Notes: a model not told the origin generated them from the letters alone. 53,238 nt of DNA from Gamarada debralockiae (GCA_002803225.1 NXFV01001218.1:1-53238); one strand, 5' to 3'. Shown: positions 32,847 to 44,733, numbered from the stretch's first letter. A program made the numbers and translations.

Positions 32847-33924
32847 TACTCCTTCGCGATCAGAACCATAAACCGGAAATAATCTGCAACCTCGCAGGGA
32901 GTTGGGCAAATTGAGTTTCGAACAATGGACAACTCAAGTTCTTTGATGACGTATTGGACTGGCCGTGGAAGAGTGCAGACTGGCCGGCAATTTACACCTG
33001 CAAACCCACCACTTGAAATGAGAGATCATACATGGTCTCGAGCTCTCCCCTGATCGCCACCCCCCAACCCCCCTGGCCTGGTGTACGTAACGTTCCTTGT
33101 GTTCTTGAGAGAATAGGGTTGGAACTGCTCGCAAATCTAGCTGCATTTGGCATCCGTGATATAGCACACTAAAACTAAGAAGGTAAATGTTTATCATTTA
33201 TTCCCGGGACCTTTTAGCCCACTGCGCTGCGATCATATTATAGAAAAGACCTCTGCCAGTATATGTACATAGTAATCGATATTTTTTGAAACAAGTTTAC
33301 TGATACTTCCTCCCTCCTTCGTATTGGAGATAAATTTGCGCAAGTTGCGCTCAAATTGTTTGGTTGATTCTCCAAACTTTGTTATCTGTCATTCCTATCT
33401 ATTAGCCTTGCGAGATCCTGTGTCGGGAATTTTACAGTATCAGAATTAACCGAAAATTGGCCAAGGTAAGACTTCAAGGTTTCCTTGATGTGCAGGCGAT
33501 TACTGGGGTCCGACCCGGGAAACGTTTGAAGCAGCAGTGAAACATTGCACTGCCTCGTGGTGCGAGTGGGAAGTGGTCGTAACTCGTGACAAGAAGCTTG
33601 ATCAGTACCAGCTTCTTACAGTTGCTTGTTTTAAGGTTGTGGTTCGTGCACGCCTGGTATAAGATCTCCTGTCTCAGATCCTGTCTATGCGGTCTTGGCG
33701 CACCCATTCTGGGGTTTGGAGTCTTCAAACAGTGGGTTTCACCAGCGTGCACGTTCAAGAACTTGGAGTACGAGGTCGCTGAGATAGTTTTATAGTAAAC
33801 ATTACGAAAAGTTTTCACAACCTGCTCACTCTTTAAGTTGGCCATCTTTGTTCGTCCGTACAGTGACTCTCTTGTTTTCTACTTTCTTCACTGCATACTA
33901 CGAGAGACTTTGCTGCCTGTCGCC
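32847..33924. other. Intergenic upstream of the PTH11-like gene
   Basis: No supported gene. Frames at 32934-33197 and 33474-33845 (minus) have no recognised domain. The phrase acaatggac-aactcaagttc near 32922 recurs with small changes near 36102, meaning unknown. Confidence 0.5.
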
Positions 33925-35125
33925 ATGGCCGCAAACACGACAATGACTGCAGTTGCGATGAACCCCATGGATAACAAAGGCCCTCTCAGCATTGTGGTAG
34001 GCAGTGTGTTATTGTTTATCAACGTAATCGCCATCGCCTTGCGTATCTACTCTCAGGTCAGAGTAGCCAAAAATTTCCAAATCAATGACGTGTTTATGAT
34101 TGCAGTTCTCGTAAGTTGGTAGTAGTTACAAATCGATCTGACAGCTAATATTTTTCAGGCAATCTATACTGCTCTTCTGGCATTTCTTATCCTCGGAGTT
34201 GAAAATGGGATTGGTAAACATACAACAGTAGTGATCTTGGGTGGTGGCGTTGATGAACTTTCAAATGCTTTGAAGGTATACAGCAGCGCTGTTATCTATG
34301 TCCACTTGCCATGAATGGAAGACACTGACGAGAATGCCTTACAGTACGTCTTTTTTCTGGAAATCTTCTATGTCGTCCTTACGTCAATTATGAAGGCCAG
34401 TCTCGCCATCAGTCTTTACCAGTGGGCAAAGTCGAAGGCTCATGTATACACCCTCGGGACGGCAATCGTTGTCGACACTGCGATCGGGACTGTTGTTAGC
34501 ATCTATACACTTATCCAGTGCACTCCAATAAGCTTCAATTGGAATCGGCTCAACCCGGCTGCAAAAGGCACCTGTAGGGATCCAAACGAAATCATCAAAC
34601 TCGGATTTGCCCTCTGTGCCGTTACTGTCTTCCTCGACATGCTCTTCCTCATCCTCCCGTTCTTCATGATGAAAGAATCCAACACGTCCCCTGCAGTTAG
34701 GAAATATATCTATAGTCTTCTCGGTCTAGGTGTTCTGTGAGCCTTAACTCCCTAGTTTGTACAACCATTCGGCTAAAACCTTTCAGGGCGAGTTTCGCGA
34801 ACTTCATCCGGATTGCAGCGCTTGCCAAACTCGGGACGTACAAAGATCCCCTCTGTAAGTGGACGAAATTGAGCTGTGGCATCAAGTAGCTAATCCAGAA
34901 TGAACAGTTGACGCGTCTGATGTTTTCCTGTGGTCTTTCGTCGAGGTCAGCTTCGGAATCACGGTAGCTGGCCTCCTCAAGCTAAGCCCGTTGATGGCAA
35001 GGTACGGCGTGAAAGGCTTCGTAAACTCAGATGTCACTTTCAACCAGATGTACGACGACGATATACCATTGAAGGATTATAAAATAAGCAAGCCGATGGG
35101 GCCTATATCTACTAGCGGCTACTGA
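33925..35125 (+). CDS. PTH11-like integral membrane protein (fungal rhodopsin-type domain), 326 aa
   Basis: Seven-helix plasma-membrane protein of the fungal CFEM-less PTH11-like group, whose members are thought to be receptors. Exons: 33925-34110, 34159-34275, 34345-34736, 34787-34854 and 34908-35125; phases agree and total 981 nt. Helices start with LSIVVGSVLLFINVIAIALR, followed by the typical INDVFMIAVL and YVFFLEIFYVVLTSIMKASL with ISLYQWA. CTPISFNWNR, FLDMLFLILPFFMM and VEVSFGITVAGLLKLSPL also fit. Introns are 48-69 nt with clear branch sites (for example CACTGACG in intron 2). No N-terminal CFEM cysteine module. Ligand unknown. Confidence 0.88.
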
Positions 35126-36419
35126 GGTCGAAAGAGAGATGGACACTGTGGAATAGATTTTGTTTCCAGAAAGGGGTCTGGAGATGGCATTTTATGTGGT
35201 TCTTGCGCAAGTCCTTTGATCCAACTGAAGTGTCATTTACGCCAGCTGAAAGATGAAGCAGCGCAATTATTTTCCGTCCGCAGTCGTCTGTGTATATGTC
35301 AAATCAGGCTTAGTGCAGCGCACAGGCTTCAAAGCTCTTACTCCTCTTTATCTGCACCTAGAATATCTCTTCTTTCATCAGCCGAATATATCTGATTCAA
35401 CAGTATGATAGCTGTTCGAAGAATGTTGCGACTATATCCATCTTCCCACGGTGCTAGTGCTCAGCCCGACTGAGAGCACTTGAACTGCAGATGCGAATAA
35501 TCAATATCGTTGACTACGCATCGAGCGATTCATAAAACGCTTTCACGACCCTAGGACTCAATGACCCTTAATCATACAAAATTCTAGTCACACAACATGA
35601 CAAAATCAAGAGCCTTCTTTCTCAACTTCTGCACCTTGCTGTCACCTTCCTCTAAACTTTCAAGCCTTCTCCAAATCCTCTGAACTGCCCATGAAAAACT
35701 TCATATGGGGCTTTGCTGCCATGGAGGGACTGAGAAAGATCAACCTGCACAAGCTTTCAAACGATGCCCCTGTGCAGGCCCACCAACAAGCGGACAGATC
35801 TCAGGCAACATCTGCTCTGGATCTAAGGAGATACTGGATTGAAAAACCACCTCGCAAAGGAAAGAGATTTCTCAAAAGTGCCAGCAGTAGATAGAGTCAC
35901 TCTTCTCCCAAGCTTGAAGCGAAACAGGATATTGAATTATAGGCAACAACCAAAACTTGTTCACAGACAAATATAGGACAGATCTATAGTCCAGAACGCG
36001 ACAATGCATTGTTCAATTGTAAGCCCTTTCACGATCAAGACAATCAATCTGCAAAGTAATCCCGTCCTCACAAGGGATTAGGCAACCTCCTCTTCAACCA
36101 AACAATGGACCAATTCAAGTTCTTTGTCGAGACACTCGAACACTCGCGAGCTGCTCGGTGTTCTTATCTCGTTCCAGCGTGCTCTTTGTAGAGTCCCGTC
36201 GAGTTGTTTCGGAATAGAAACGAATGGAGGTGCTCGAAACGTAGTTGCGCGACAAGCGAGAAAAGTCCATCTAATCATCCGAAGTGCTCCAAAAAGAACT
36301 TTAGGTAGGAGGGTAGCTCGTTTTGGGCATAGATGATGACCTCAAAGCTGGCGGACGTCTCATAACACAGCATCTCTCCCATGAACAAGAGTATTGGCAG
36401 ACAGAAGTATTTAACTCGT
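35126..36419. other. Intergenic, no convincing gene
   Basis: A 67-codon frame at 35691-35894 begins MKNFIWGFAAMEGLRKINLH, is basic at its end and has no known domain; it may be chance. A minus-strand frame at 36078-36278 is likewise unidentified. Confidence 0.45.
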
Positions 36420-36980
36420 TGTTACGGCCAAGGACTGGCGACACCCAGGCGAGCCCCTGACTACAGAGTCCTGGGTCTCAGGCATGTGTACTCGTGACAG
36501 CGCTAGCCCCTATATCTATTGTATCTTCCTTCCCTTTTCATTCTCCTTTAGCTTTAGATTCTTGTATTCTATACTACCAATTGATCGGATTTAGCCCTTC
36601 GCTGGCGCTTCTCCGGTCCCTAATTGACTGAGTCGTGATATTATTAGTCTTACTCGCCCAGAGCAACTTTCTATTAAAGCTACCTCATATCCTCCCTTTA
36701 CAAATAGAAATTTATTATAAAAGAGAACGTAGTAAATATATCCCTTAAGATCTATGCTATTATTGCTTTCAATACTACAAAGAATACTATTTCGCTTGCT
36801 ATTACAATATAAATAAAATATATATTAAGATAAGAAAAGTTGTTATGATATATTACTATACAATGTTATTACGTTCTTTGTATGTAATTACATAAGGTAA
36901 TCCTATTGAGGATCCTAAATCGGCTCTAGAAGGAACCCTGCTAAGGGGAGCAGATCGGGTGCCTTAGCAAACTCGGCTAG
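36420..36980. mobile_element. Possible decayed LTR-type repeat, AT-rich
   Basis: Starts TGTTACGGCCAAGGACTGG, reminiscent of fungal Ty3/gypsy LTR ends. About 350 bp of very AT-rich DNA with many TA steps follows (36540-36890), as in mutated repeats. I could not find a matching right end or target duplication, so the assignment is tentative. Confidence 0.3.
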
Positions 36981-37635
36981 GAAACTGTAGCACAAGGCGC
37001 CAAAATAGGACATGCACTGTGATGACTCAGGGCGTGCTCAGTATGCTCAAGCTCTGCCCAGGCTCTACTCAGGCATGTTCAGGTTTGCTCACCCTCGACT
37101 CAGGTTAAAGCAGCCGCTGCTCACGTCCAGAGACTAAAATGGAACCGGCACGAGAAAAAAATTAACGTAGAGCTTTTCGGTATCGACGGCATCGATGGAA
37201 TCAAGATCGGGAAACCAGCTCTAAACTGCAGAGTCCAACACCTGGAAAGGAAATGGAGGATTGGAAAGTAACGGACACGATCAATCTCTCTCTGTAACAA
37301 ATTCTATACTCTTCAAAATTGTGCATGAGTTTGGCTTTGTTTCAAAACCAGCGATTTCCAATCGTGGAAGGTACGTGCGCATTGCACTTGCCTATACGGT
37401 CTCTTGAACCTGCCAGTAGACTCCGCATTTGCATCTCAAAACTCGAAACAACCTAGGAAGGGATTTTCGTTAGCAAAGATTCTTTAATTACATACTTGGA
37501 GTTGCGCAATGTTGCATCATTATCGTCGTCTCCCATCGCACATCTCAACTCCTCAATTGCACACACAACACCCGTACGCAGCCGAACGCCCTCAAAGTTA
37601 TTTCCCTACATAGCTTGAACCATCCATACTTCACA
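36981..37635. other. Intergenic; cluster of CTCAG words
   Basis: Between 37020 and 37110 the words ctcagg, gctcag and gctca recur about eight times without strict period. No gene seen. Confidence 0.4.
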
Positions 37636-37992
37636 ATGATTCCCGATACAGATGCTTCCAGAGACTCGCAAGCAGCCCGCTCGCAGTCCTTCCGGCACCG
37701 CTTCCGGCGCACCGTTAACATTGCTAATATCGGCGACGTCCTCTACACCGGTTCATAACAGTCGGAGCAGTTCTCGGAATGGGACAGCACCATTCGGACG
37801 AACAACAAGATCCGAGCACTTGAGGCGCGGCGTCGCAAGTTCCGAAAGCTTCAAATCGATTGGGCGATTCGGACGGACCAGGAGCTCTGCAAGATAAGAG
37901 GAGAGTGCCCTAGCTGCGGTGGAAAGATTCAGGGGTGGTTTAGGGAGGACTATGTGAATGTGCGAGAGAGAGACGAAACCGATTTGTGTTAA
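37636..37992 (+). pseudogene. Short hypothetical protein with an internal stop
   Basis: From ATG 37636 the frame reads MIPDTDASRDSQAARSQSFR to IANIGDVLYTGS, then TAA (37756-37758). It continues in the same frame with SEWDSTIRTNNKIRALEARR, GECPSCGGK and REDYVNVRERDETDLC to a stop at 37990-37992. The second half is rich in charged residues and has a CPSC pair. TAA fits CAA to TAA. Family unknown; a two-frame chance cannot be fully excluded. Confidence 0.45.
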
Positions 37993-38309
37993 TCCGGGAT
38001 ATGATTACCGTGGTGCAGTTGGCACAGGCGACCGAGATACTGCGGTTACGGCGAAGGAGGGGCGGACATAGATGTAGGCGTAGGAAGAAGTCCACGAAGA
38101 TGGGGGAGAAGACAGAGACAAATATTATCATTCAAACACGTTGAGAGGTCGACCAGTGTCAGACATTGAGGGCAGAGAAGGGTACGAACATCAGGAATTC
38201 ATACTGATTAAACAATTAAGTTTGCGGAAACAGCCAATTACATCTACCTCATAAAACGACCGTTCAATCCTCTTTCCTATTCATGCGGATCCGCATGAAT
38301 CGTCCTCCA

Positions 38310-40439
38310 TTAAACACGACACAAATCATTCCCAACCACCTTCCAGCGCTCATTCCCCACACACGGCGTGCACCAAAACACATCATCCGGATCGAATCTT
38401 CTCTTGATATCTAACAAGCGTGGGTAGTTGGATCCCCAGAAGGCTTGTTGGAAATTGGGCTCGTTGGCATCGGCTTCGTTGACGTATGCACCAGACTCCG
38501 GAGCTAGGACGCGGAGCGCTTCGACATAGGTATTTGTGAGGAGATTGGTTTGTTCTGCTTTGCCTACAGTGTCGAAATAGTTCCAAAATACGGCGTTTGC
38601 TAGAATTGAAGTCAACATTACAATCGTCCAATCAAGAAATATGACCAAGTTCATGTGAAACCCAAGGGAAGGCCAAGCGAGAATGTGAAGGGAATGTACT
38701 CACTCATGTGTATGACAGCCTTCCGCCACGCTGGGTTCACAGCATTGCTCCCACCCCTAGGCACAGCGTTCCACACACCCTTCCCAGATACAAAGTCCAC
38801 ACTGATGTCCAGTGCCTGGGGGTTAACGAAACCCTGAAGTGCAACCTTCAGTGCGGTCAGATTGGCTGTCAATGCTTCTACTGGCAAGAGTCTCGATCCA
38901 ACCATGATGTCCACGCCACCAAAGTCAGGTCCGTTGTTAATGGCCCACCAATCATAAAAAGACGGATATGTGATCGCATTGGTTGCAAACTGGAAGTACC
39001 CTGGCCAGGTAGCATTGATGTGTTCCAGGATCGGGTCGACGGCTGCTGCGATAGAGGCTGTCGTGTTCGAGGGTGAAAGAACGGGAAGGATAAATTCGCC
39101 TTGGAAGCCACCGAAGTTGATGCCATCAATGCTGCCGTTGGTTATGATGTCACCATAACCGGCGAGGCCAACCTCTGCGAGAACGGGGTATTGAGAGAGC
39201 CAGTAGGCCATAGAGTCCCAGAAGGGCTCGGATTCTGCCAAAGTGCCAAATGTAACGTTGTAGTAGATAAAAGGAACAGACGGAAATGCAGCAATGGTTG
39301 TGGAGGTGATGACACCGAATGTTGAACCTCCGCCCTTGCTTCTGTCAGCTGATATAAACCAAAACCTTTGAAAAAGCACTTACACCACGCATAGCCCAAA
39401 ATAGATCTTGGTTCTGGCATTCGTTGATAGTCAGGATGTCTCCGCCGGGAGAGACGATCTCCATTTCGAGAACATGGTCAGCAGCCATGCCATATGTGGC
39501 GCCAAGCGCTGAATGCCGCAGAATCTCAGAGTCAGTATTACTTAATCTGGAAAGAGGGAAGTTCAATGGGTGTTCATGAGTTCTGGGACAGGGATTTCCT
39601 TCGAAGACACGTCTTCAAACTCAAGAACCCAACCAGAAAAGGAAAGTTCGCTCCGGGAAACATACCTGAATGTCCTCCACCAGTCGCAAAACCGCCGTAG
39701 CCAATCCCGTGCTGGCCTCCAGATAGAATACTGAGGCCTTTTGCGTTCGCCGCTGCGTTAAGCTCTCCCATCTGGTGGCCCGCAGCGAAAGTTATTGCTG
39801 CTGTGTTGATTGAATTCCTGCAACCTTGAGGCTTGAAGAAAGAATCATGGATGGAAATTCCTCTCAGGTTGCGCACCCATATAGACAGGGAGTTTGGTGC
39901 TGTGATTCTGGAAATATGTCAGCCAATCGGCATGCTAGGCGGGGAAAGTTGAAAACATCTTACCTTCCAATGTAGTCATGACCTGTTGCCTTAACCACAA
40001 TTCTGACATTGTTTTCCCTTGCAAAATCAATACCTTTCTTGACATGCTCCGCACATGTTGCATTGACGGCGTAAACTGGGAAGGCTTCTCCACTGCAAGG
40101 CGTCAGAGGTGAAGGGAGACACGAATCGTTGTTCCAGAATGGCCAAGCGCTAGTGATAGGGTCTTCGGCGAAGAAGTCTACGGTGGAGAATTCGCCATAC
40201 ACGACAGGACAAAGAGCAGCATTATAAGTCGGTTGGTCTGAGTGACACACAGCACCAGGAGGGGCTGGCTGAAGCAGTCGGCCTGAGATTGAGGAATTGA
40301 GTGCTTGCCATTTGGCCTGGCTTGGCCAGCTTGGAGAGCCTGGCGAAGCCTTGCAGGATGGTGCTGATTGTCCAGCGTTGACAATAGTCAAAAGGTGGAG
40401 AAAAACCGAAAACATGAAAGTGGGGTGATAGGAATGCAT
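38310..40439 (-). CDS. Secreted FAD-linked oxidase (BBE type), 587 aa
   Basis: Flavin oxidoreductase of the berberine-bridge-enzyme-like class, substrate unknown. Exons: 40439-39964, 39907-39666, 39508-39384, 39334-38704 and 38599-38310; phases agree, 1764 nt. Signal peptide MHSYHPTFMFSVFLHLLTIVNA. The FAD domain shows VRIVVKATGHDYIGR (His of ATGHD is the expected 8-alpha-histidyl link), then LSILSGGQHGIGYGG, TGGGHSALGATYG, MEIVSPGGD and NQDLFWAMRGGGGSTFGVIT. No Cys is seen at the usual second link, so attachment is probably single. The C-terminal BBE motif is NYPRLLDIKRRFDPDDVFWC. Intron 3 ends in CAAG. Confidence 0.92.
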
Positions 40440-41285
40440 GGTTACACGAGTGCCGACAAGGCTGAAGACTCTTGAGACGCAATTAACAGGACGAAGATCG
40501 TGCTTAAGTACATTCGAAGCTCGCCCGAGCTATATTGTAAACAAGATCGGGTTATCTAAATAATGAAAACATCATAAGATCTCAAGCCACAACATCATGA
40601 GGCCGGCTCATCATTCCATGTGTAATCATTTCATCGAGGCAGTGCCCCCCGTTTGTTGAACGCTGTCCAAATTTCGGGAACTCGCATTTCTGATTGAATA
40701 TCAGGCCAAGGCGAGGCTAGGAGAACGTGAGCGAATTTCAAAATCTCTTTCATAGCCTGCATCCCCGCTCTCCAACGCCGTACAAAGACCCGGTTGCTGG
40801 AAAATGCCGCACTTGTGTCACTACTCAGTAGTAAGACGGGTTAAAGTTGGGAAAAGAATTGTAGACGGAGGAACGGATAGTGGAGATTAAATAGTGGGGC
40901 TATGTGAAAAGGGTAACGGGTACACTTCCCATCGCTTCTGCCCCTCCTCTTGTGTAACGCTGAAAGGGGATGCAATTTGCGAAAGATTCGTGTTCAACGG
41001 ATGTCAACATATCATCACGTGACTGACCTCCAATAGCATGGAGACCAATGCATCTCACAACATAGCCTCCGAACATACACTTCTCGTGCTCACAAACTGG
41101 TTTTGGAGAAATGGGAGGTGTTGAATGATTTTGTACATGCAACCCTGACTATCGAAACTGGCGAAACTAGCTATTTGACAGCATATCGCAGCCGTTCCAA
41201 AGCTTTTTATGAGGACTTCCGTTTCCCTCAATCAATGCTCATATCATGCGTTCCAGTATTGCTTCGCCACTTCCACGCGAGCCGT
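40440..41285. other. Intergenic, promoter of the FAD oxidase and 3' side of EGD1
   Basis: No open frame with a recognisable domain and no repeat found by eye. Confidence 0.5.
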
Positions 41286-42070
41286 TTATTCGACCTGACC
41301 TTCGAAGTTCTCCCCCGCGACCAATTCTGGGATGTCATCATCTTCATCATCGTCCTTCTTGTCCTCACCGCCCTCTGCCTTTTGCATCGACTGGTAGCTC
41401 TCGGCAAGCTTTCGGAGAGAGGCAAGGGAGTCGGGGCCGAGTTGGTTGAGGATACCGGGGACGAGTTCAGTAAGTTCCTTGTCTTCACCGTTACCGTAGA
41501 TAGCGAAGGTGTTGGCTGGGACGGCGGCGTGGACTGCAGATTCCAGAGATTAGTTTGGGGCATTCAAAAACGACATCTCGATCTGTGCCATGTATGCAGA
41601 GTAGTCTGGAGAGGGTAGCCGTACCTTTAGGAGCAGCGAAATGGATGACGTTTCCGTCAGCCTTGAACATGTTGACTTCCTCAATTGCTTGGATTGGTTG
41701 AACGTTGAGCTTCTTCAGAGATGTTTGCAGCTTCTTGTCATCCATTCCTGTGCTCTTGTGAACCTTCTTGACCTTTCTTCGGGGAGTGCCTTTTCCACTG
41801 TTTGCGAATTTGTCAGCATATTGAGACCTTCTGCCAGCTCCTCTATCCAACAGCCCATCCATAACTGTATTATTGCATTAAGAATCGTCCCGGGAGAGGT
41901 TCATAACGTACCCTAAGGATAAAATGTTAGCTGTTGATCATAAACACAATAAACAAGCTCTGGGAACTTCTCCGAGCTTCGGACCCCCAAGCGGTCAAAT
42001 CACCGCAGAAGAGATTTCACATACCAATTCGCACCGACTGCTGCATCTTCTTCAGCTTTTCCATATCCAT
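41286..42070 (-). CDS. EGD1: Nascent polypeptide-associated complex subunit beta
   Basis: NAC beta (BTF3 homologue) binds the ribosome exit region and nascent chains with NAC alpha. Exon 1 is 42070-42025 ([15 protein letters not shown] plus one G). A single-base exon (G) at 41912 follows, then exons 41797-41625 and 41533-41286; total 468 nt, 155 aa. The 1-nt exon is inferred. Intron 1 (42024-41913) has donor GTATGT, branch GCTAAC and acceptor TTAG; intron 2 (41911-41798) has donor GTACGT, branch GCTGAC and acceptor ACAG. Only G+G+T restores the ribosome-binding segment [17 protein letters not shown]. The NAC domain reads [32 protein letters not shown] and [18 protein letters not shown], with an acidic tail. 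No other defect. Confidence 0.93.
41912..41912 (-). other. EGD1: Putative one-nucleotide exon of EGD1
   Basis: On the minus strand the text reads gctaacattttatccttag, then g, then gtacgttatg. The base at 41912 thus sits between a textbook acceptor and a textbook donor. It supplies the second base of the Gly codon G-G-T split over three exons. See the findings for alternatives. Confidence 0.75.
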
Positions 42071-42830
42071 GATTGCAGTAGTAAGACCTTCGTTGGGGAA
42101 AGCGGAGGTCGTGTGAAGGTCGGGTGAGGAAGTGGAATGCGTCGTGCTGCCGTCACATCTGTTAGCATGGATTCTTCGTCGCAGAGTCGGGAAATGTCAA
42201 CGGAAGCTTTCACAGTGGATTTGGAAACGTACCGGAGTTGATATGGTGGTGTTCCTGGGTTTCTCAGAATGAGGTTGCCGTGATGAACTCGTGAGGAACA
42301 TTTGTGCGCCAAGACTTCTCGCTTAAATTTCTGTGGAGCATCTTCAGCCTGTTGAAATCAATCAATAAATATAAAACCACTCATTCTTCACCCTGAATAC
42401 TGGAATCTATGCGAAGCATTTACTCGATTGAAGGGCAATCTACTAGTCTGAGCGAGAAAGGGCGATGGAAGTTCATTGACAATTTATACACTTTTGTCGG
42501 TTTTTCCTGCCGGAACATGCTCCAATATCCGTTCATCTTGAACATGCTTCTCGGTTGCTCCAGCGACTTCATATTTTCATCATACGTTTTTCATACAAAT
42601 TTCCCTAATACTCCATCGCGCTCGGCCTTCCATTCTAGCTGTGCTTGCACAATTCCCAATTCAACAGCTCTCCCAATCACGTATCTTGATTTAACGCCTA
42701 ACAGTTTGTTCATTTTCCGCTTCAGCTCTCCCAACCAGTCATTTCCCAGCGAAATAAGGTCCAATGCGCAGATTATGGTGACGGGGAGTCTACTCGTCTA
42801 GAATTTTGAGAAGTCTTTCGGTGAATCGAA
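42071..42830. other. EGD1 upstream region, no other gene supported
   Basis: Holds the EGD1 promoter. A plus-strand frame at 42409-42801 and fragments on the opposite strand around 42540-42780 (for example KYEVAGATEKHVQDERILEH) suggest an old coding scrap, but stops interrupt it and I cannot name it. Confidence 0.4.
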
Positions 42831-43328
42831 TTGATCAAAGATATTGACGGCAAGACGGCTCCGCTCTTCTTCTATACAGACGGGCGCGGCAGTAAATTGG
42901 CACCTTTACAGGTTCAGAAAGGTACACCGTTGCGATTCTCTACGCACAGCATCACATATTTATGTCTTCTAAACCGGGAATCCGTCATGAAGAGTCCACG
43001 AATATCAACGTACTATTACAATTACCATCAAGACCACAAACTTAATTTACGTTTCTAACATAACTCGCTAAACAATTTTCTAGCGTTGAGTGACTGGGTC
43101 CAAAAATCCTCGATGGAAATGAACGGTACAAGACCATGTCACGGGTGCGATAGACAGGCAGCCTCCTTGAAGAAGTGTGCCAAGTGCTCCCTTTTCTGGT
43201 ACTGCAACGGGTTGGACGATGAGCTGTATGGTCTAGGCTGTTTCACGAGCCATGATTTTAGGGGTATGAGAAAACTTTTTGGAGACCTGGACTTTGCGTT
43301 GAGGTTTATGTCATTCCTAAAACCGTGA
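42831..43328 (+). pseudogene. MYND-finger protein relic
   Basis: Reads DGKTAPLFFYTDGRGSKLAP and QVQKG, then a 1-nt deletion near 42921 shifts to YTVAILYAQHHIFMSSKPGI. A probable intron (about 43009-43083) leads to ALSDWVQKSSMEMNGTRPCH and GCDRQAASLKKCAKC with FWYC. This is the first half of a MYND zinc finger as in fungal MYND proteins. The second half of the finger is replaced by unrelated sequence ending at 43328. Not expected to be functional. Confidence 0.65.
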
Positions 43329-43330
43329 GA

Positions 43331-43730
43331 GGAAATTGATGACTGGAACCAGACGGGTTATGCTTAGAGGAGCTTCGATTCCCCAGTAATGATAGGGATC
43401 TTGACTCTGATTGGGAGGGTATATGAGGCATCGCTGCATAACAATTACGAGGCTTGGTCAAGACTGTACAGTAATGACCTCTCAGTCACTCACTCAATCA
43501 TACATAGCAAAGTAAGATGACATCACCTATGCTACGTATAATCCGAAATGGCAAACCCCAACCATCCACTCTCCTATCTGAAGGAACCATGCATGACTCG
43601 TGAATGCTGTTCAGGGCTCGAATTGAACAAATTCGAAATATGGTAACTCGGGACTGAAGGTGATCAGGGATATGAGATATTTCGACAAGAAACCGTCCCC
43701 CGGTACCTACCATCAGCGCTTCCCCAGCCC
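43331..43730. other. Intergenic, no gene seen
   Basis: Short stretch between the MYND relic and the 3' end of the cysteine-rich secreted protein; a frame at 43498-43713 (minus) has no domain. Confidence 0.45.
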
Positions 43731-44733
43731 TTACGTTCTAAGACCCAGTATTAAACAAAGTGCCAAAAATACGATATAACATGCGTTTCGACCAAGCCTC
43801 TTCGTAAACAGACCTACACCCATCGATGACTTCGTCGCAGTTAGACCTGTGCTTACTTTTGACGAACCCGGCGCAAGTGGTGTGGTTAAAGTCGCCGAAT
43901 TTGAAGGTATATGAGATGGATTCCCATTTGAAGTAACCGTCGCAGGTGAAGAAGCGATTCCCTAGCTAATATAAGCACGAATACCAGCACAGTCCAACAT
44001 GCAACAGGTACACATACAGTCTCATTCCCTAAAGGCCCCAGAACAGAGACCAAATTGGAGCAGTAGCCATAGTCTGGCAAATTGGTCAAAGCCGCGGGGG
44101 AGTGCAGGCATGACACATTGCCCAAAAACACGCATGTGTACAGGAGAGACAAAACTTTGGGCTGGCAGGCACAGGAGAAGAAGTATTGCCCAGAATATGA
44201 ATTATCGCAGTCATCTTCTAAGGCCGAAAAACTATTGCAAGCTGAAAAGACTGTTGTGCAATAGTCAATATTTGCTGATACAACTATTGAAGAGATTGGT
44301 GGGGTTGTGATCGCTGAAGTGGTTTCGGTGTCACAGGCACTGTTCCAAATGTCGAGACCAGATTGGAAGGTGCTGTCGAGATCGGTGTCGCCAATGCATA
44401 ATCGCTCTTCATCGTAGCACCTATTCCTATCTGAACCCAATCCTGAGAATTTTCCTGGGTGAATTCATACCCGAACAGAAGATTGAGGTAATCTTGATTG
44501 CAGTAGCAGGAAAGAGCGTCTGGACCAGTCGCAACTCTAGGTTGATTGCAATAGTTAATGGTAGAATAAAGAGCCGGACAACTAGAATAAGATGTCACGC
44601 CTCCGCCTGGGTTGCAGCTTTTTGGGTCTTGGGTAAAAGTTAAAAGCGGTGGCGCCGAGTATGTAGATTGTGCGATGACTATTTGAGCAAGGCCTAGGGA
44701 AGCCGCACTGACGAGGAGTTTGCTGGAGCGCAT
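43731..44733 (-). CDS. Secreted cysteine-rich protein with GPI-type C-terminus, 300 aa
   Basis: Exons 44733-44471, 44426-44018 and 43961-43731 (903 nt). Introns are 44 and 56 nt. Signal peptide MRSSKLLVSAASLGLAQIVIA. The mature part holds many cysteines in repeated modules (SYSSCPALYSTINYC, LSCYCNQDYL, RCYDEERLCIGD, SACDTET, FSACNSF and DDC, FFSCACQPKVLSLLYTC). Splicing of intron 2 swaps an unlikely hydrophobic run for a Ser/Thr-rich stalk (SSPATVTSNGNPSHIPSNSA) and a hydrophobic end (ACYIVFLALCLILGL). This is the pattern of a GPI-anchored wall protein. Extracellular wall or effector role is inferred; no enzyme motif seen. It is divergent from the DUF3433 gene. Confidence 0.75.

Noticed and set aside
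36420..36980. Complete solo LTR
   Set aside because: Only a TGTTACGG-like start and AT-rich body are seen; no matching end or target duplication, so listed with low confidence only.
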